Below are positions 1-7,765 of a stretch of 14,628 bases of DNA, piece after piece. Both the position numbers and the translations under genes were made by a program. The DNA is from an uncultured Fretibacterium sp. (GTDB taxonomy: Bacteria; Synergistota; Synergistia; Synergistales; Aminobacteriaceae): NCBI GenBank assembly GCA_937911045.1, contig CALEPX010000088.1, positions 1-14,628 of the forward strand, in the 5' to 3' direction. The notes under the pieces are model-generated. The model was not told where the DNA came from. It ran no database searches and saw only the letters and a program-made list of their open reading frames with translations. Each line of letters starts with the position of its first letter. Positions within the stretch are counted from its first letter, which is position 1.

Positions 1-573
1 TTGTCTCGCACCAGGTCGTGTAGATTCGCCGCCAATGTCGAGAATATCAGCTCCGGATTCCAGAAAATTCTCGGCTGATTGCAAAATTTCGCGTTCGGAG
101 CTAAGTCTGCTGTCCGCAAAAAACGAATCTGGTGTGACGTTCATGATCGCCATGAGTTTCGTGCGTCCTGAAAATTTCAGGCTGCGATTATTCGGCAAAC
201 GCAATTCCCAGACGTTCACGAAAATATTCCGCAACAAATCCGCAAATTCCTCGCGAAATTTACGCAATCCCCAACAATCCATCGAGCGCAGTTTTTCGAG
301 CAAATTACGCAACTGTTTTTCCGTGCCGATTAATAACACGTCGCTAAAATCAGTTTTTGCGTCAATAACATGTTTCGCAACAACACAATCTCCGCCGCGC
401 GATAATAACTCCTGCTTCAAGAACGAAGCTGCCCTGAAATCCACGTGTTCCGCGTAAATATGAAAGTTCCGGAATTTTGGCTGCAAAAACGCAATCGCAC
501 GCGAATCAAAACCGATTCTTTCGCAAATTCTCCGGAAGTCACTTGCGTCTGAAATATCAATCTGTGTAATCAT
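1..573 (-). CDS. folP: Dihydropteroate synthase, N-terminally extended (5' part, continues past left edge)
   Basis: Reading the minus strand from ATG at 573-571 gives 191 uninterrupted codons to the window edge. The folate-pathway identity rests on two signature blocks: IMNVTPDSF at residues 143-151 (first strand of the barrel) and DIGGESTRPGA at 179-189 (pterin/pyrophosphate loop). The family enzyme condenses 6-hydroxymethyl-dihydropterin pyrophosphate with p-aminobenzoate in the cytosol. About 135 residues precede the barrel, whereas the classic E. coli-type enzyme starts almost at the first motif; similar extensions exist in some Firmicutes and relatives, and their role is not known to me. 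The usual SFSDGG stretch reads SFFADS here. The start is supported by continuous coding sequence and by a -10 box just upstream; there is no Shine-Dalgarno. The C-terminal half of the barrel is outside the window, so intactness cannot be judged. Confidence 0.93.
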   Translation of the reverse strand, partial: MITQIDISDASDFRRICERIGFDSRAIAFLQPKFRNFHIYAEHVDFRAASFLKQELLSRGGDCVVAKHVIDAKTDFSDVLLIGTEKQLRNLLEKLRSMDCWGLRKFREEFADLLRNIFVNVWELRLPNNRSLKFSGRTKLMAIMNVTPDSFFADSRLSSEREILQSAENFLESGADILDIGGESTRPGARQ

Positions 574-580
574 ACGCAAT

Positions 581-609
581 ATTATATTCGGAATCTGTGA
601 TAATGCTAA
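581..609 (-). promoter_or_regulatory. Promoter of folP, predicted leaderless transcript
   Basis: On the minus strand a -35-like TTAGCA (604-609, 4 of 6 to consensus), a 17-nt spacer and a perfect TATAAT (581-586) are followed by only 7 nt before the folP ATG at 573. The expected transcription start therefore falls on or next to the initiation codon. No Shine-Dalgarno lies in the gap. Confidence 0.6.
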
Positions 610-622
610 ATGCGTTTATAAT
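594..622 (+). promoter_or_regulatory. Candidate promoter of the S9 peptidase gene
   Basis: A perfect TATAAT sits at 617-622, and the expected start is near 629, which leaves a leader of about 27 nt containing the AAAGGAG ribosome-binding site. The -35 position (about 594-599, TCTGTG) is poor, so the strength of this promoter is uncertain. It interleaves with the divergent folP promoter, so the two may compete for polymerase. Confidence 0.45.
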
Positions 623-655
623 AGATTCGCAATTTTTTTGAAAGGAGTTTTTTTC

Positions 656-2542
656 GTGACGAGAATTTTTTTCGCATTGATAATCGTATTCGCTTTGATG
701 CCGCTTGGGATAGCGTTCGCAGCATTGCCGCCGTTGATCCCAATGGAAGATTTTTTCAAGAATCCTGAGATAGCCGGGTTCTCAATCTCACCGAACGGAA
801 ATTTCCTGGCATTCGTGAAACCTTGGGAACGTCGCATGAACGTCTACGTGCGAGAAATTGCAACTGGAACAGAGAAACGAATCACATCGGCAACTGAACG
901 TGATATTGCAGGCTTCATGTGGAAGGGCAGCGACAGAATTGTTTTTGCTCAGGACGTTGGCGGTGACGAAAATTTTCACGTGTACATAACTGATCTTAAA
1001 GGCGCAAACACTCAGGATTTGACACCGTTCGAGAAAGTTCGCGCAATGATCGTTGATGATCTGGAAGAAGATCCGCAGCATATACTAATCGAGCTAAATC
1101 GCAATAATCCCGAAGTTTTCGACGTGTACAGGTGCGACATAAATTCCGGGGATCTCGAATTAATCGCTGAGAATCCGGGAAATATTACGGGCTGGATTAC
1201 GGATCATAACGGCAAATTACGCGCTGCAATCGAGACTGACGGTGTGAATGAAACATTCCTGTATCGCGCAAACGAATCCGAAGATTTCCGCAGATTAATC
1301 ACGACAAATTTCCGCGAGACATTTTCGCCAGCTATGTTCGATTACGATAATAAATTCATGTACGTAGTGTCAAATCTCAGCCGCGATAAAGACGCAATCT
1401 ACAAGTTTGATCCGGACGAGAACAAATTGCTCGACTTGATATTCGAACACACGGAAGTTGACGTTGGAGGGATTTTGCACTCGAAAAAGAAAAAGAAAAT
1501 CACCGGCATCACTTACGTAACTGACAAATTGAATTACAAGTTTTTGGACGAAGAGCGTGAAGAAATCCAGAAAACTCTCGAAGCATTTTTCCCCGGGTTC
1601 GAACTTGCTGTGACGGATTGTGACGATGATGAGACGAAATTTATCGTGCGGACTTACTCGGACAATTCGCGTGGAACGTATTATTTCTACAATCGCAATG
1701 ATAATTCTCTGTCGAAACTTGCGGATTTATCGCCCTGGCTGAAACCTGAACATCTCGCACACATGCAGCCGATGAAATTCCAATCACGAGACGGTCTTGA
1801 TATTCACGGATATTTGACGCTTCCAGTCGGGATTGAGACAAAAGATTTGCCGTTAGTCGTAATTCCTCACGGTGGTCCCGGTGCGCGTGATGCTTGGGGA
1901 TTCGATTCCGAAGCGCAATTTTTGGCGAATCGCGGCATAGCTGTGTTGCAGGTGAATTTCCGAGGCTCGACTGGTTACGGGAAAGAATTTTGGCAGGCAG
2001 GGTTCAAACAATGGGGGCGAAAAATGCAGGATGATATTACGGACGGAGTTTTGTGGGCAGTGTCTCAGGGAATCGCCGATAAATCACGACTAGCAATTTA
2101 CGGCGGCAGTTACGGAGGATATGCTGCACTCGCCGGAGCAACTTTCACGCCGGATCTGTACGCATGTGCTGTGAGTTACGTTGGTCCGTCGAATCTGTTC
2201 ACGTTACTCGAAAGCATTCCGCCATATTGGGAGCCGTATCGCGAAATGGAATACGAGGAAATCGGTGATCCGGTGAAAGACAAGCAGCTTTTACACGATG
2301 TGTCTCCGGTTTTTCACGCGCAGAATATCAAGATCCCGTTATTCGTCGCTCAGGGCGCAAACGATCCAAGAGTCAACAAAGCCGAATCCGATCAAATCGT
2401 CGAAGCAGTTCGCAAAGCCGGCAAAGATGTCGTCTACATGGTCAAAGACAACGAGGGTCACGGATTCCAGAATGAAGAGAACAGATTCGATTTTTACCGC
2501 GAGATGGAATCGTTCTTCAGGAAGCATTTGAACTCAAAATAA
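656..2542 (+). CDS. Exported S9-family serine peptidase (prolyl oligopeptidase / acylaminoacyl-peptidase type)
   Basis: I place the start at GTG 656, which has AAAGGAG at 641-647 with 8-nt spacing, giving 628 aa; a TTG 18 nt upstream lies in front of that site and is unlikely. The N-terminus (MTRIFFALIIVFALM...GIAFA, then ALPP) is a signal peptide with an A-x-A cleavage site, so the enzyme is predicted to be periplasmic or secreted. Residues about 30-370 resemble the beta-propeller that gates access in this family. The alpha/beta-hydrolase domain follows, with HGGPGARDAWGF near its start and a complete triad: Ser485 in GGSYGGY, Asp570 in GANDPRVN, His602 in EGHGF. Family members cleave short peptides, often as dipeptidyl- or acylaminoacyl-peptidases; the exact specificity cannot be read here. 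It stands alone as a monocistron ended by a stem terminator. An export-dependent role in peptide scavenging is inference. Confidence 0.93.
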   Translation: MTRIFFALIIVFALMPLGIAFAALPPLIPMEDFFKNPEIAGFSISPNGNFLAFVKPWERRMNVYVREIATGTEKRITSATERDIAGFMWKGSDRIVFAQDVGGDENFHVYITDLKGANTQDLTPFEKVRAMIVDDLEEDPQHILIELNRNNPEVFDVYRCDINSGDLELIAENPGNITGWITDHNGKLRAAIETDGVNETFLYRANESEDFRRLITTNFRETFSPAMFDYDNKFMYVVSNLSRDKDAIYKFDPDENKLLDLIFEHTEVDVGGILHSKKKKKITGITYVTDKLNYKFLDEEREEIQKTLEAFFPGFELAVTDCDDDETKFIVRTYSDNSRGTYYFYNRNDNSLSKLADLSPWLKPEHLAHMQPMKFQSRDGLDIHGYLTLPVGIETKDLPLVVIPHGGPGARDAWGFDSEAQFLANRGIAVLQVNFRGSTGYGKEFWQAGFKQWGRKMQDDITDGVLWAVSQGIADKSRLAIYGGSYGGYAALAGATFTPDLYACAVSYVGPSNLFTLLESIPPYWEPYREMEYEEIGDPVKDKQLLHDVSPVFHAQNIKIPLFVAQGANDPRVNKAESDQIVEAVRKAGKDVVYMVKDNEGHGFQNEENRFDFYREMESFFRKHLNSK

Positions 2543-2571
2543 TTTGCAGGAATATAATAACTCGAATCATG

Positions 2572-2618
2572 AAAACGTCTTTTGGATCTCGCAATTCGGG
2601 ATTCAAGAGGCGTTTTTT
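2572..2618 (+). terminator. Rho-independent terminator after the S9 peptidase gene
   Basis: The arms 2572-2588 and 2600-2616 pair over 17 bp around an 11-nt loop, followed by a T run (2613-2618, partly in the stem). Three of the pairs are G-U when the plus strand is transcribed and would be C-A mismatches on the minus strand. The structure therefore points to plus-strand termination, about 30 nt after the peptidase stop. Confidence 0.75.
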
Positions 2619-2664
2619 GCAGCTCTGTCGCATGAGATTATCCCGCGAAAAAATTGTACGGTTT

Positions 2665-2682
2665 TCAGAATCAGAATCAGAA
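2665..2682. repeat. TCAGAA x3 tandem hexamer at the tsaD 3' end
   Basis: Three exact head-to-tail copies of TCAGAA. The last copy contains the tsaD stop codon (TGA on the minus strand, 2679-2677) and the final Phe codon. The copies lie in the gap between the convergent S9 peptidase and tsaD genes. I see no function. Confidence 0.7.
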
Positions 2683-3678
2683 CTTGTGCAGCGATGGATC
2701 CGGATTGAAATTTATGCCCGGAGTTACGCCGCGTCTCCAAGCATTGCAGCCAGCCAGCGCAATCATTACAGCGTTATCCGTGCAGTTCTTGATCTCAGGC
2801 AGCCAAGTCCGGAAATTTTTCTGACGCAAAAGATTTTCACGCAACGAACTATTCGCCGAAACTCCGCCGGAAATCGCAACGTCTTTCACACCGGTAATTT
2901 TCACCGCAAGATTTACTTTCGCAATCAGCGATTCAATCACGGATTTTTGGAACGACGCGCACAAATCATTCACGTGTGATTCTAAATTATCAAGTTTTCG
3001 GACTTGCCATAACAACGCCGTTTTCAAGCCACTGAAACTGAACTCGATTTCTCCGGAGTTTTTCAACGGAACAGGAAATTTGAACGCGTCAGGATTCCCG
3101 GATTTTGCGAGTTTGTCGATTTCAGGACCTCCGGGATACGGCAAGCCGAGAATCTTCGCAGCTTTGTCATAAGCTTCACCGGCTGCATCGTCGCGAGTTT
3201 CTCCCAAAAATTCGTACACGCCAAAATCCCGAACAAGAATAATTTCCGTGTGTCCTCCAGATACGATTAATGACAAGAACGGCGGTTTCAAGTCCGGATT
3301 ATTAATCAACGGCGCGAACAAATGCCCCTCAAGATGATTCACTCCGATTAACGGCACGTCCCAGATTTGCGACAACGCGCGCGCAGTCTGAACTCCGACA
3401 ATCAACGAACCCATCAGCCCAGGTCCACGAGTTACGCATATCAAGTCCAGATTTTCTCCCGAGATTTCGCAATGTTCGAGAGCAGATTTCACCAGCGGCA
3501 GCAAATTCTCCAGATGTTTTCGCGCCGCAAATTCCGGAATTACTCCGCCAAATTTCGCGTGATCTTTAATCTGGCTGGACAAATAATCGCACATAACACG
3601 AACATTTTCGCCGTCATGATTTATAATCGCGACACCTGTATCATCGCAGCTAGTTTCGATTCCCAATATTAAGCTCAT
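2677..3678 (-). CDS. tsaD: tRNA N6-adenosine threonylcarbamoyltransferase
   Basis: This protein transfers the threonylcarbamoyl group onto A37 of ANN-decoding tRNAs, working with TsaB, TsaE and TsaC/Sua5, none of which is in the window. From ATG 3678 it is 333 aa, the usual length. Visible signatures: ILGIETSCDDTG at the N-terminus, the metal-binding NHLEGH with His115 and His119, SGGHTEI at 140-146, DDAAGEAYDKAA at 163-174, SFSGLKTA at 214-221, SGGVSANS at 270-277 and the metal Asp301 in CTDNAV. A GTG at 3708, overlapping the stop of the preceding gene as GTGA, would add 10 residues. I prefer ATG 3678 because family members begin right at this motif and a GAGGGA lies upstream, though its 12-nt spacing is long. 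It is the last gene of the minus-strand operon, and I found no convincing minus-strand terminator after it. Confidence 0.96.
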   Translation of the reverse strand: MSLILGIETSCDDTGVAIINHDGENVRVMCDYLSSQIKDHAKFGGVIPEFAARKHLENLLPLVKSALEHCEISGENLDLICVTRGPGLMGSLIVGVQTARALSQIWDVPLIGVNHLEGHLFAPLINNPDLKPPFLSLIVSGGHTEIILVRDFGVYEFLGETRDDAAGEAYDKAAKILGLPYPGGPEIDKLAKSGNPDAFKFPVPLKNSGEIEFSFSGLKTALLWQVRKLDNLESHVNDLCASFQKSVIESLIAKVNLAVKITGVKDVAISGGVSANSSLRENLLRQKNFRTWLPEIKNCTDNAVMIALAGCNAWRRGVTPGINFNPDPSLHKF

Positions 3679-3704
3679 GATTTTCGATTTTCCCTCACAA
3701 AAAC

Positions 3705-4529
3705 TCACAAAAATATCTCGTTCACGTGAATATTAACTTGCTTGACTTCCATTCCGGTTAAGAAACTCAATCCCATTCTGACTTTCTTCTGCAAATGCCG
3801 GGCGATTTCGAGTGCGCTGCTGTCCCCGAGATTCAGGTCGAGTTCAATGTTGATAGTTATACATTCGTCGCGTGATTCCAGTTCAAGTGAGCGTAATTTC
3901 CTCACGTGTTCCTCGTAATCAAGCAATCTGTTGCAAATTTCGATTATAGCGTCCGGTTCAATCGTAACTTTGCCGTTAAAACTGAACAATGGCTTCACGA
4001 TTGTGTTCCTGGAATTATCGCGATCACGTCCTTTGAAGATGCCGCGAATTTGACTGACGAGTTTTCCCGCGAAATTCTTCTGGATTTGCGCTCGTGCGAC
4101 TGGAACAACATGTTGCTTTTTCTCACGGCGTTCACGTAATGCAGCTTCGATTTCCTCGGGAGTAGCGATGTCTGAGATATTTATGATCTTCACGGGGTCA
4201 GGCAATTCGAGACGCGCCGTAATCTTGTGAATCATTTCGACAGACGTTGCGAGAATCATGAGTTTATCCGGAGTGTGACGCCTGAGATATTTCGAGACTT
4301 CCTCACGATGATCCGGAAACTCGAAAATCGCTCGCCTAATCGCACGCAGACGATTAATTTCGGATTTTGCGCTGCGTCCTGCCAAGATTCTCCCACGAGA
4401 AATCACAAGTCCGTCGTCAATTATTACGTCGATACCGTTCTGTCTTGCGACGTGTGTAGCTCTGTGACTTTTGCCAGTTCCAGCAGGCCCGACAAATGCG
4501 TAGACTTCAGTTTTGAGTAATTCGCTCAC
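3705..4529 (-). CDS. P-loop ATPase fused to an Asp23/Gls24-like domain
   Basis: The start is taken at GTG 4529, five bases after the murA stop, giving 274 aa; an upstream reading would run inside murA. The N-terminal half is a nucleotide-binding domain with Walker A GPAGTGKS at residues 14-21, then a conserved-looking IDDGLVISRGRILAG block at about 37-51 and an RRAIF segment. A basic linker (about 131-175) joins it to a C-terminal domain (about 175-272) whose pattern, VTIEPDAI...ALEIARHLQKKV...GMEVKQVNIHVNEI, matches the Asp23/Gls24 (DUF322) family, best known from envelope-stress proteins of Gram-positives. I recall proteins of this two-part build annotated only as ATP-binding proteins, and I know of no established function. 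The neighbours (cell-wall precursor and tRNA-modification enzymes) suggest a housekeeping or envelope role, but that is inference. No clear Shine-Dalgarno precedes it; translation is probably coupled to murA. Confidence 0.8.
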   Translation of the reverse strand: MSELLKTEVYAFVGPAGTGKSHRATHVARQNGIDVIIDDGLVISRGRILAGRSAKSEINRLRAIRRAIFEFPDHREEVSKYLRRHTPDKLMILATSVEMIHKITARLELPDPVKIINISDIATPEEIEAALRERREKKQHVVPVARAQIQKNFAGKLVSQIRGIFKGRDRDNSRNTIVKPLFSFNGKVTIEPDAIIEICNRLLDYEEHVRKLRSLELESRDECITINIELDLNLGDSSALEIARHLQKKVRMGLSFLTGMEVKQVNIHVNEIFL

Positions 4530-4534
4530 GTTAT

Positions 4535-5803
4535 TTACAGGCTGTCGAGCAATTCGACTTTCGCACCCAGAGATTGCAATTTTTGATCGATAGCTTCGTA
4601 ACCGCGCCACACGTGAACCATATCGTCAACTTTCGTCTCGCCTTCAGCAGCAAGTCCGGCAATTATCAACGCTGCACCTGCTCTCAAATCCGTAGCTTTT
4701 ACCGTTGCGCCCTGTAATTTTTTCACGCCTTTGATCACAGCCAGGTCACGGGAAATTTTTATGTCTGCTCCCATGCGATTTAATTCTTGCGCGTAGAGAA
4801 ATCTCGACTGGAATACGCTCTCTTCGACCATGCTGACACCGTTCGCGATTGACAATGCTGCGGACATTTGCGGCTGTGCGTCCGTAGGAAATCCCGGAAA
4901 CGGCATTGTCTTAACTGAGATCGGCTTTAGTCTTTTCACGGGATAGACTGTTACGGAATCTTTCGTGACTTTGAATTTCGCGCCGGCTTCTTCGAGTTTC
5001 GCTAGCATCGAGTCAATGTGTGAAGGAATAAGATCTGTAACTGTCATTTCGCCACGAGTCATCACTCCTGCAAGAATATACGTTCCTGCTTCGATTCGAT
5101 CCGGAATTACGCGAGAATATCCAGATTTTGCACGATCGATTCCCTTTATGCGAACTCCGCCCGTTCCTTCGAGTTCAACAGGTACACCCAAGTTTCGCAA
5201 AGTCTCGGCGAGATTATCAATTTCGGGTTCACGTGCGATATTCTCGATTATAGTTTCGCCGCTTGCAAGAGCTGCTGCTACCATGAGATTCTCTGTTGCT
5301 CCGACTGATGGGAAGTCAAGATAGATTCTTCGACCGCGCAATCTGCCCTTCACAGACGCATGAACAACACCGTTACGAATCTCGATTTCCGCGCCCATTT
5401 GCTTCAAGCCCTTCAGGTGCAAATCTATCGGACGGCTTCCAATCGAACAGCCACCCGGCAATGGCAACGAAATTTTCCCGCAATTCGCAAGCAACGGGCC
5501 CAAGACTAACGACGACGCTCGCATTTTCCGCACGATAGGCTCAGGAGCTTCCCAGCGCAATTCCTCGGGGACTTTGAAGATTGCACGGGAATTATTTTCC
5601 TTCAGGATTTCGACACCCAACGCACGCAATAAATCATACATCGCCGAAATATCGTACAAATCCGGGACGTTATCAAGCGTGAGAGTTCCTCCCCTGAGAA
5701 TCAGACACGCAGCAATCACTGGTAACGCAGCATTTTTCGCGCCCTGAGTTTTTATGCTGCCCTTCAACGGAATGCCGCCGGTAATTTTCAGAACGTTCTT
5801 CAA
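4535..5803 (-). CDS. murA: UDP-N-acetylglucosamine 1-carboxyvinyltransferase
   Basis: This is the first committed step of peptidoglycan synthesis in the cytosol: enolpyruvyl transfer from PEP to UDP-GlcNAc. The 422-aa protein is the usual length. It has GAKNAALP at 21-28 (Lys/Asn of the UDP-GlcNAc site), the catalytic cysteine Cys119 in LPGGCSIGSRPIDLH (the fosfomycin target position, so no natural Cys-to-Asp resistance change), FPTDAQPQ with the catalytic Asp308, and SVFQSRFLYAQELNRMGA at 329-346. It begins with TTG (5803-5801), one base after the stop of the dehydratase gene, and its ribosome-binding site lies inside that gene. This implies coupled translation. MurA and its MurZ-type paralogue cannot be told apart firmly without the rest of the genome. 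Confidence 0.96.
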   Translation of the reverse strand: MKNVLKITGGIPLKGSIKTQGAKNAALPVIAACLILRGGTLTLDNVPDLYDISAMYDLLRALGVEILKENNSRAIFKVPEELRWEAPEPIVRKMRASSLVLGPLLANCGKISLPLPGGCSIGSRPIDLHLKGLKQMGAEIEIRNGVVHASVKGRLRGRRIYLDFPSVGATENLMVAAALASGETIIENIAREPEIDNLAETLRNLGVPVELEGTGGVRIKGIDRAKSGYSRVIPDRIEAGTYILAGVMTRGEMTVTDLIPSHIDSMLAKLEEAGAKFKVTKDSVTVYPVKRLKPISVKTMPFPGFPTDAQPQMSAALSIANGVSMVEESVFQSRFLYAQELNRMGADIKISRDLAVIKGVKKLQGATVKATDLRAGAALIIAGLAAEGETKVDDMVHVWRGYEAIDQKLQSLGAKVELLDSL

Positions 5804-5804
5804 G

Positions 5805-7679
5805 TTATTCAGCCTCCAGTTTCACGTATTCTGGAACAAGCGTCTTCAAAACTTCGAGAGATTTCTCCGGTTCAGAGACCGCGTATTCGAGCAAGCCGTC
5901 AAAATTTTGGTTCGTGTCATTATCCTGCGTCGCCTTCATATCGCTGACAAAAATTTTCGGGTTCTGAGTTTTTCGCACGGAGTTCTCGTCGTAGAATAAT
6001 TCTTCGTAGAGTTTTTCGCCCTCACGGATTCCTGTGTATTCGATTTTGATATCGATTCCGGGTTTGAAGCCGCTCAGACTGATTAATAACTCCGCCATCT
6101 CACGAATTATAACGGGCTGTCCCATGTCAAGCACGAATAATTCACCGCCATGTCCGAGAGAGCCAGCTTGAATAACGAGACTTACTGCTTCGGGAATGAG
6201 CATGAAGTATCGTTTCATATCCGGATGAGTTACGGTTACTGGACCGCCTGCCGCAATTTGCTTCTCGAATTTCGGAATGACGCTGCCACGGCTTCCCAAC
6301 ACGTTACCAAATCGTACTGCCATGTATTTAGTCTCAGGGAAATTTTTCTGTTCACGTTCGAGGACTTTTTCGGCGAGACGCTTTGTTGCGCCCATGATGC
6401 TAGACGGATTGACGGCTTTATCTGTCGAGATTACGACCATGCGTTCGGCGTGAAATTTTCCTGCTGCACGTGCAAGCATTCGAGTTCCAAAAGCATTCAC
6501 ACGTATCGGTTCTCGCGGAGTGTCCTGCATTTCCATCATGGGAACGTGTTTGTGAGCTGCTGCGTGGAAAATAATTTGCGGTCTGTAGGTCTTGAATAAT
6601 TCTGTGATTGCGATTTCGTCCGCAACGTCTGCGATAATTGGCTTAACCGGAATATTCACGTGTAAATCATTCAGGCTTTCGAGCAGCAAATATATCGATT
6701 GCTCACCGTGTCCGAGTACGAAAACTTCTTTCGGGGAATTGTGCAGAACCTGTCTGACGATTTCACTGCCGATTGAGCCGCCTGCACCGGTAATTAACAC
6801 GCGCTTGTCTTTGAGATAATTTGATTCAGGGGCGAGATTTATTTTCACGGGATCGCGTCCGAGCAGATCTTCGAGTTTTACGTTGCGTATTTTTGTGACG
6901 GAGACTTGACCGCCTGCGAGTTCACGTAGACTTGGCAAAATTCTCACCTGAACGTTTAACTGCGAGAGTGTGTCGTAAAGTTCGCGGATTTTGCTGCCAT
7001 TCGCCGATGGAATTGCGATTAACACGACTTTGAAATTCTGAGCTTCGACGATTTGCTGCAAATCTTCCGTTGTGCCGAGAACTTTCAATCCAGAAACCTG
7101 CCGCCCGACTTTGGATTTGTCATCATCAATGAAGGCGTACGGGTACAAGTCCGAATCGAATCGCATCAAGTCACGTGCCAAAAATGCTCCGGCTTCACCT
7201 GCACCGATTATAAGAGTTTTTGCGCGCTGTTTTTTCGGGTTAATGTGAACGGATTTCGACATCAGCCAAGAGAAACGCAATCCCCCGCAGAAAATTATTC
7301 CCAAAGCAAATGCTAACACGATTGAGATTCGCGGGTAAAAGTACAAGTATTCGCTAACGTAATTCACGATTATGAGTGTCAATATCGAGACGATGTACGA
7401 CCAGAAAAATTTTATGCAGTCTTCAGTACCAGCGTGTTGCCAGATCGTGTTATACTCGCCAAGTGCCGCGAAAATTGCTACGGTTAATGCCGGAAACACG
7501 ATCGATAATTTCAGACACGAATCTATGAAGCCGCTGGGTATGTGAAAGTTGTATCGAATCGCGTAACCCAAGTATGACGCAAACGCCAACAAAACGAAAT
7601 CGAATATCGCAATCAAAATCTTGTAACTCGAAATTCGTTGCCAAAGGTTTAACACCGGAAATAATTTTTGAAAACGCAT
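5805..7679 (-). CDS. Membrane-anchored nucleoside-diphosphate-sugar 4,6-dehydratase (PglF/WbpM/CapD type)
   Basis: The 624-aa protein has three parts. Residues 1-145 carry about four hydrophobic helices (near 21-41, 55-75, 90-111, 117-137) that anchor it to the inner membrane. Residues about 150-280 form a Rossmann-like domain with LIIGAGEAGAFLARDL at 156-171. Residues about 288-600 are the extended SDR domain, with GAGGSIG at 298-304, STDKA at 418-422 and Met429/Lys433 in NPSSIMGATKR. Met in place of the usual SDR Tyr is typical of the PglF/WbpM dehydratases, which convert UDP-GlcNAc to a 4-keto-6-deoxy sugar at the start of bacillosamine, QuiNAc or FucNAc synthesis. Start ATG 7679 has GGAGG with 5-nt spacing. 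As promoter-proximal gene of the minus operon it precedes murA, which also uses UDP-GlcNAc. The end product (O-antigen, capsule or glycoprotein) cannot be told because no glycosyltransferases lie nearby. Confidence 0.93.
   Translation of the reverse strand: MRFQKLFPVLNLWQRISSYKILIAIFDFVLLAFASYLGYAIRYNFHIPSGFIDSCLKLSIVFPALTVAIFAALGEYNTIWQHAGTEDCIKFFWSYIVSILTLIIVNYVSEYLYFYPRISIVLAFALGIIFCGGLRFSWLMSKSVHINPKKQRAKTLIIGAGEAGAFLARDLMRFDSDLYPYAFIDDDKSKVGRQVSGLKVLGTTEDLQQIVEAQNFKVVLIAIPSANGSKIRELYDTLSQLNVQVRILPSLRELAGGQVSVTKIRNVKLEDLLGRDPVKINLAPESNYLKDKRVLITGAGGSIGSEIVRQVLHNSPKEVFVLGHGEQSIYLLLESLNDLHVNIPVKPIIADVADEIAITELFKTYRPQIIFHAAAHKHVPMMEMQDTPREPIRVNAFGTRMLARAAGKFHAERMVVISTDKAVNPSSIMGATKRLAEKVLEREQKNFPETKYMAVRFGNVLGSRGSVIPKFEKQIAAGGPVTVTHPDMKRYFMLIPEAVSLVIQAGSLGHGGELFVLDMGQPVIIREMAELLISLSGFKPGIDIKIEYTGIREGEKLYEELFYDENSVRKTQNPKIFVSDMKATQDNDTNQNFDGLLEYAVSEPEKSLEVLKTLVPEYVKLEAE
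5813..5817 (-). promoter_or_regulatory. Shine-Dalgarno that fixes the TTG start of murA
   Basis: On the minus strand GGAGG, inside the last codons of the dehydratase gene (CTG GAG GCT GAA TAA), sits 9 nt before the TTG start codon. It is the reason for choosing a TTG start here, and it places murA initiation at the point where upstream ribosomes terminate. Confidence 0.75.
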
Positions 7680-7711
7680 TGTTTCCTCCGATTTATTTGA
7701 TTTGAAAAAAT

Positions 7712-7740
7712 ATTATCATTCAGCGAAAATTCTAGCACAA
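7712..7740 (-). promoter_or_regulatory. Candidate promoter of the dehydratase-murA-ATPase-tsaD operon
   Basis: On the minus strand TTGTGC (7735-7740), a 17-nt spacer and GATAAT (7712-7717, 5 of 6) predict a start near 7705. That leaves about 25 nt of leader containing the GGAGG of the first gene. The -35 element overlaps the left arm of the inverted repeat at 7730-7753. Confidence 0.5.
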
Positions 7741-7753
7741 TCTCGCGCTAGAA
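7730..7753. promoter_or_regulatory. Inverted repeat between divergent operons, candidate operator
   Basis: TTCTAGC (7730-7736) and GCTAGAA (7747-7753) are perfect 7-bp arms separated by 10 nt. The repeat overlaps the -35 of the minus-strand operon and ends 12 nt before the -10 of the sugar operon. A dimeric regulator bound here could affect both. No T run follows, so it is not a terminator. No regulator gene is in the window. Confidence 0.45.
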
Positions 7754-7765
7754 AATGTTTTGTTA

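Noticed and set aside
35..457. 140-codon open frame on the plus strand
   Set aside because: It lies wholly antisense to folP, which has clear family motifs; the protein shows no recognisable domain or ribosome-binding site.
2569..2979. 136-codon plus-strand open frame after the peptidase gene
   Set aside because: Its start codon abuts the terminator stem and most of it is antisense to the 3' end of tsaD; no Shine-Dalgarno and no familiar protein features.
6150..6599. 149-codon plus-strand open frame
   Set aside because: Antisense to the conserved SDR domain of the dehydratase; Cys/His/Phe-rich composition typical of a shadow frame.
7730..7753. Inverted repeat considered as a terminator
   Set aside because: Both flanking genes are transcribed away from it and no T run follows on either strand.
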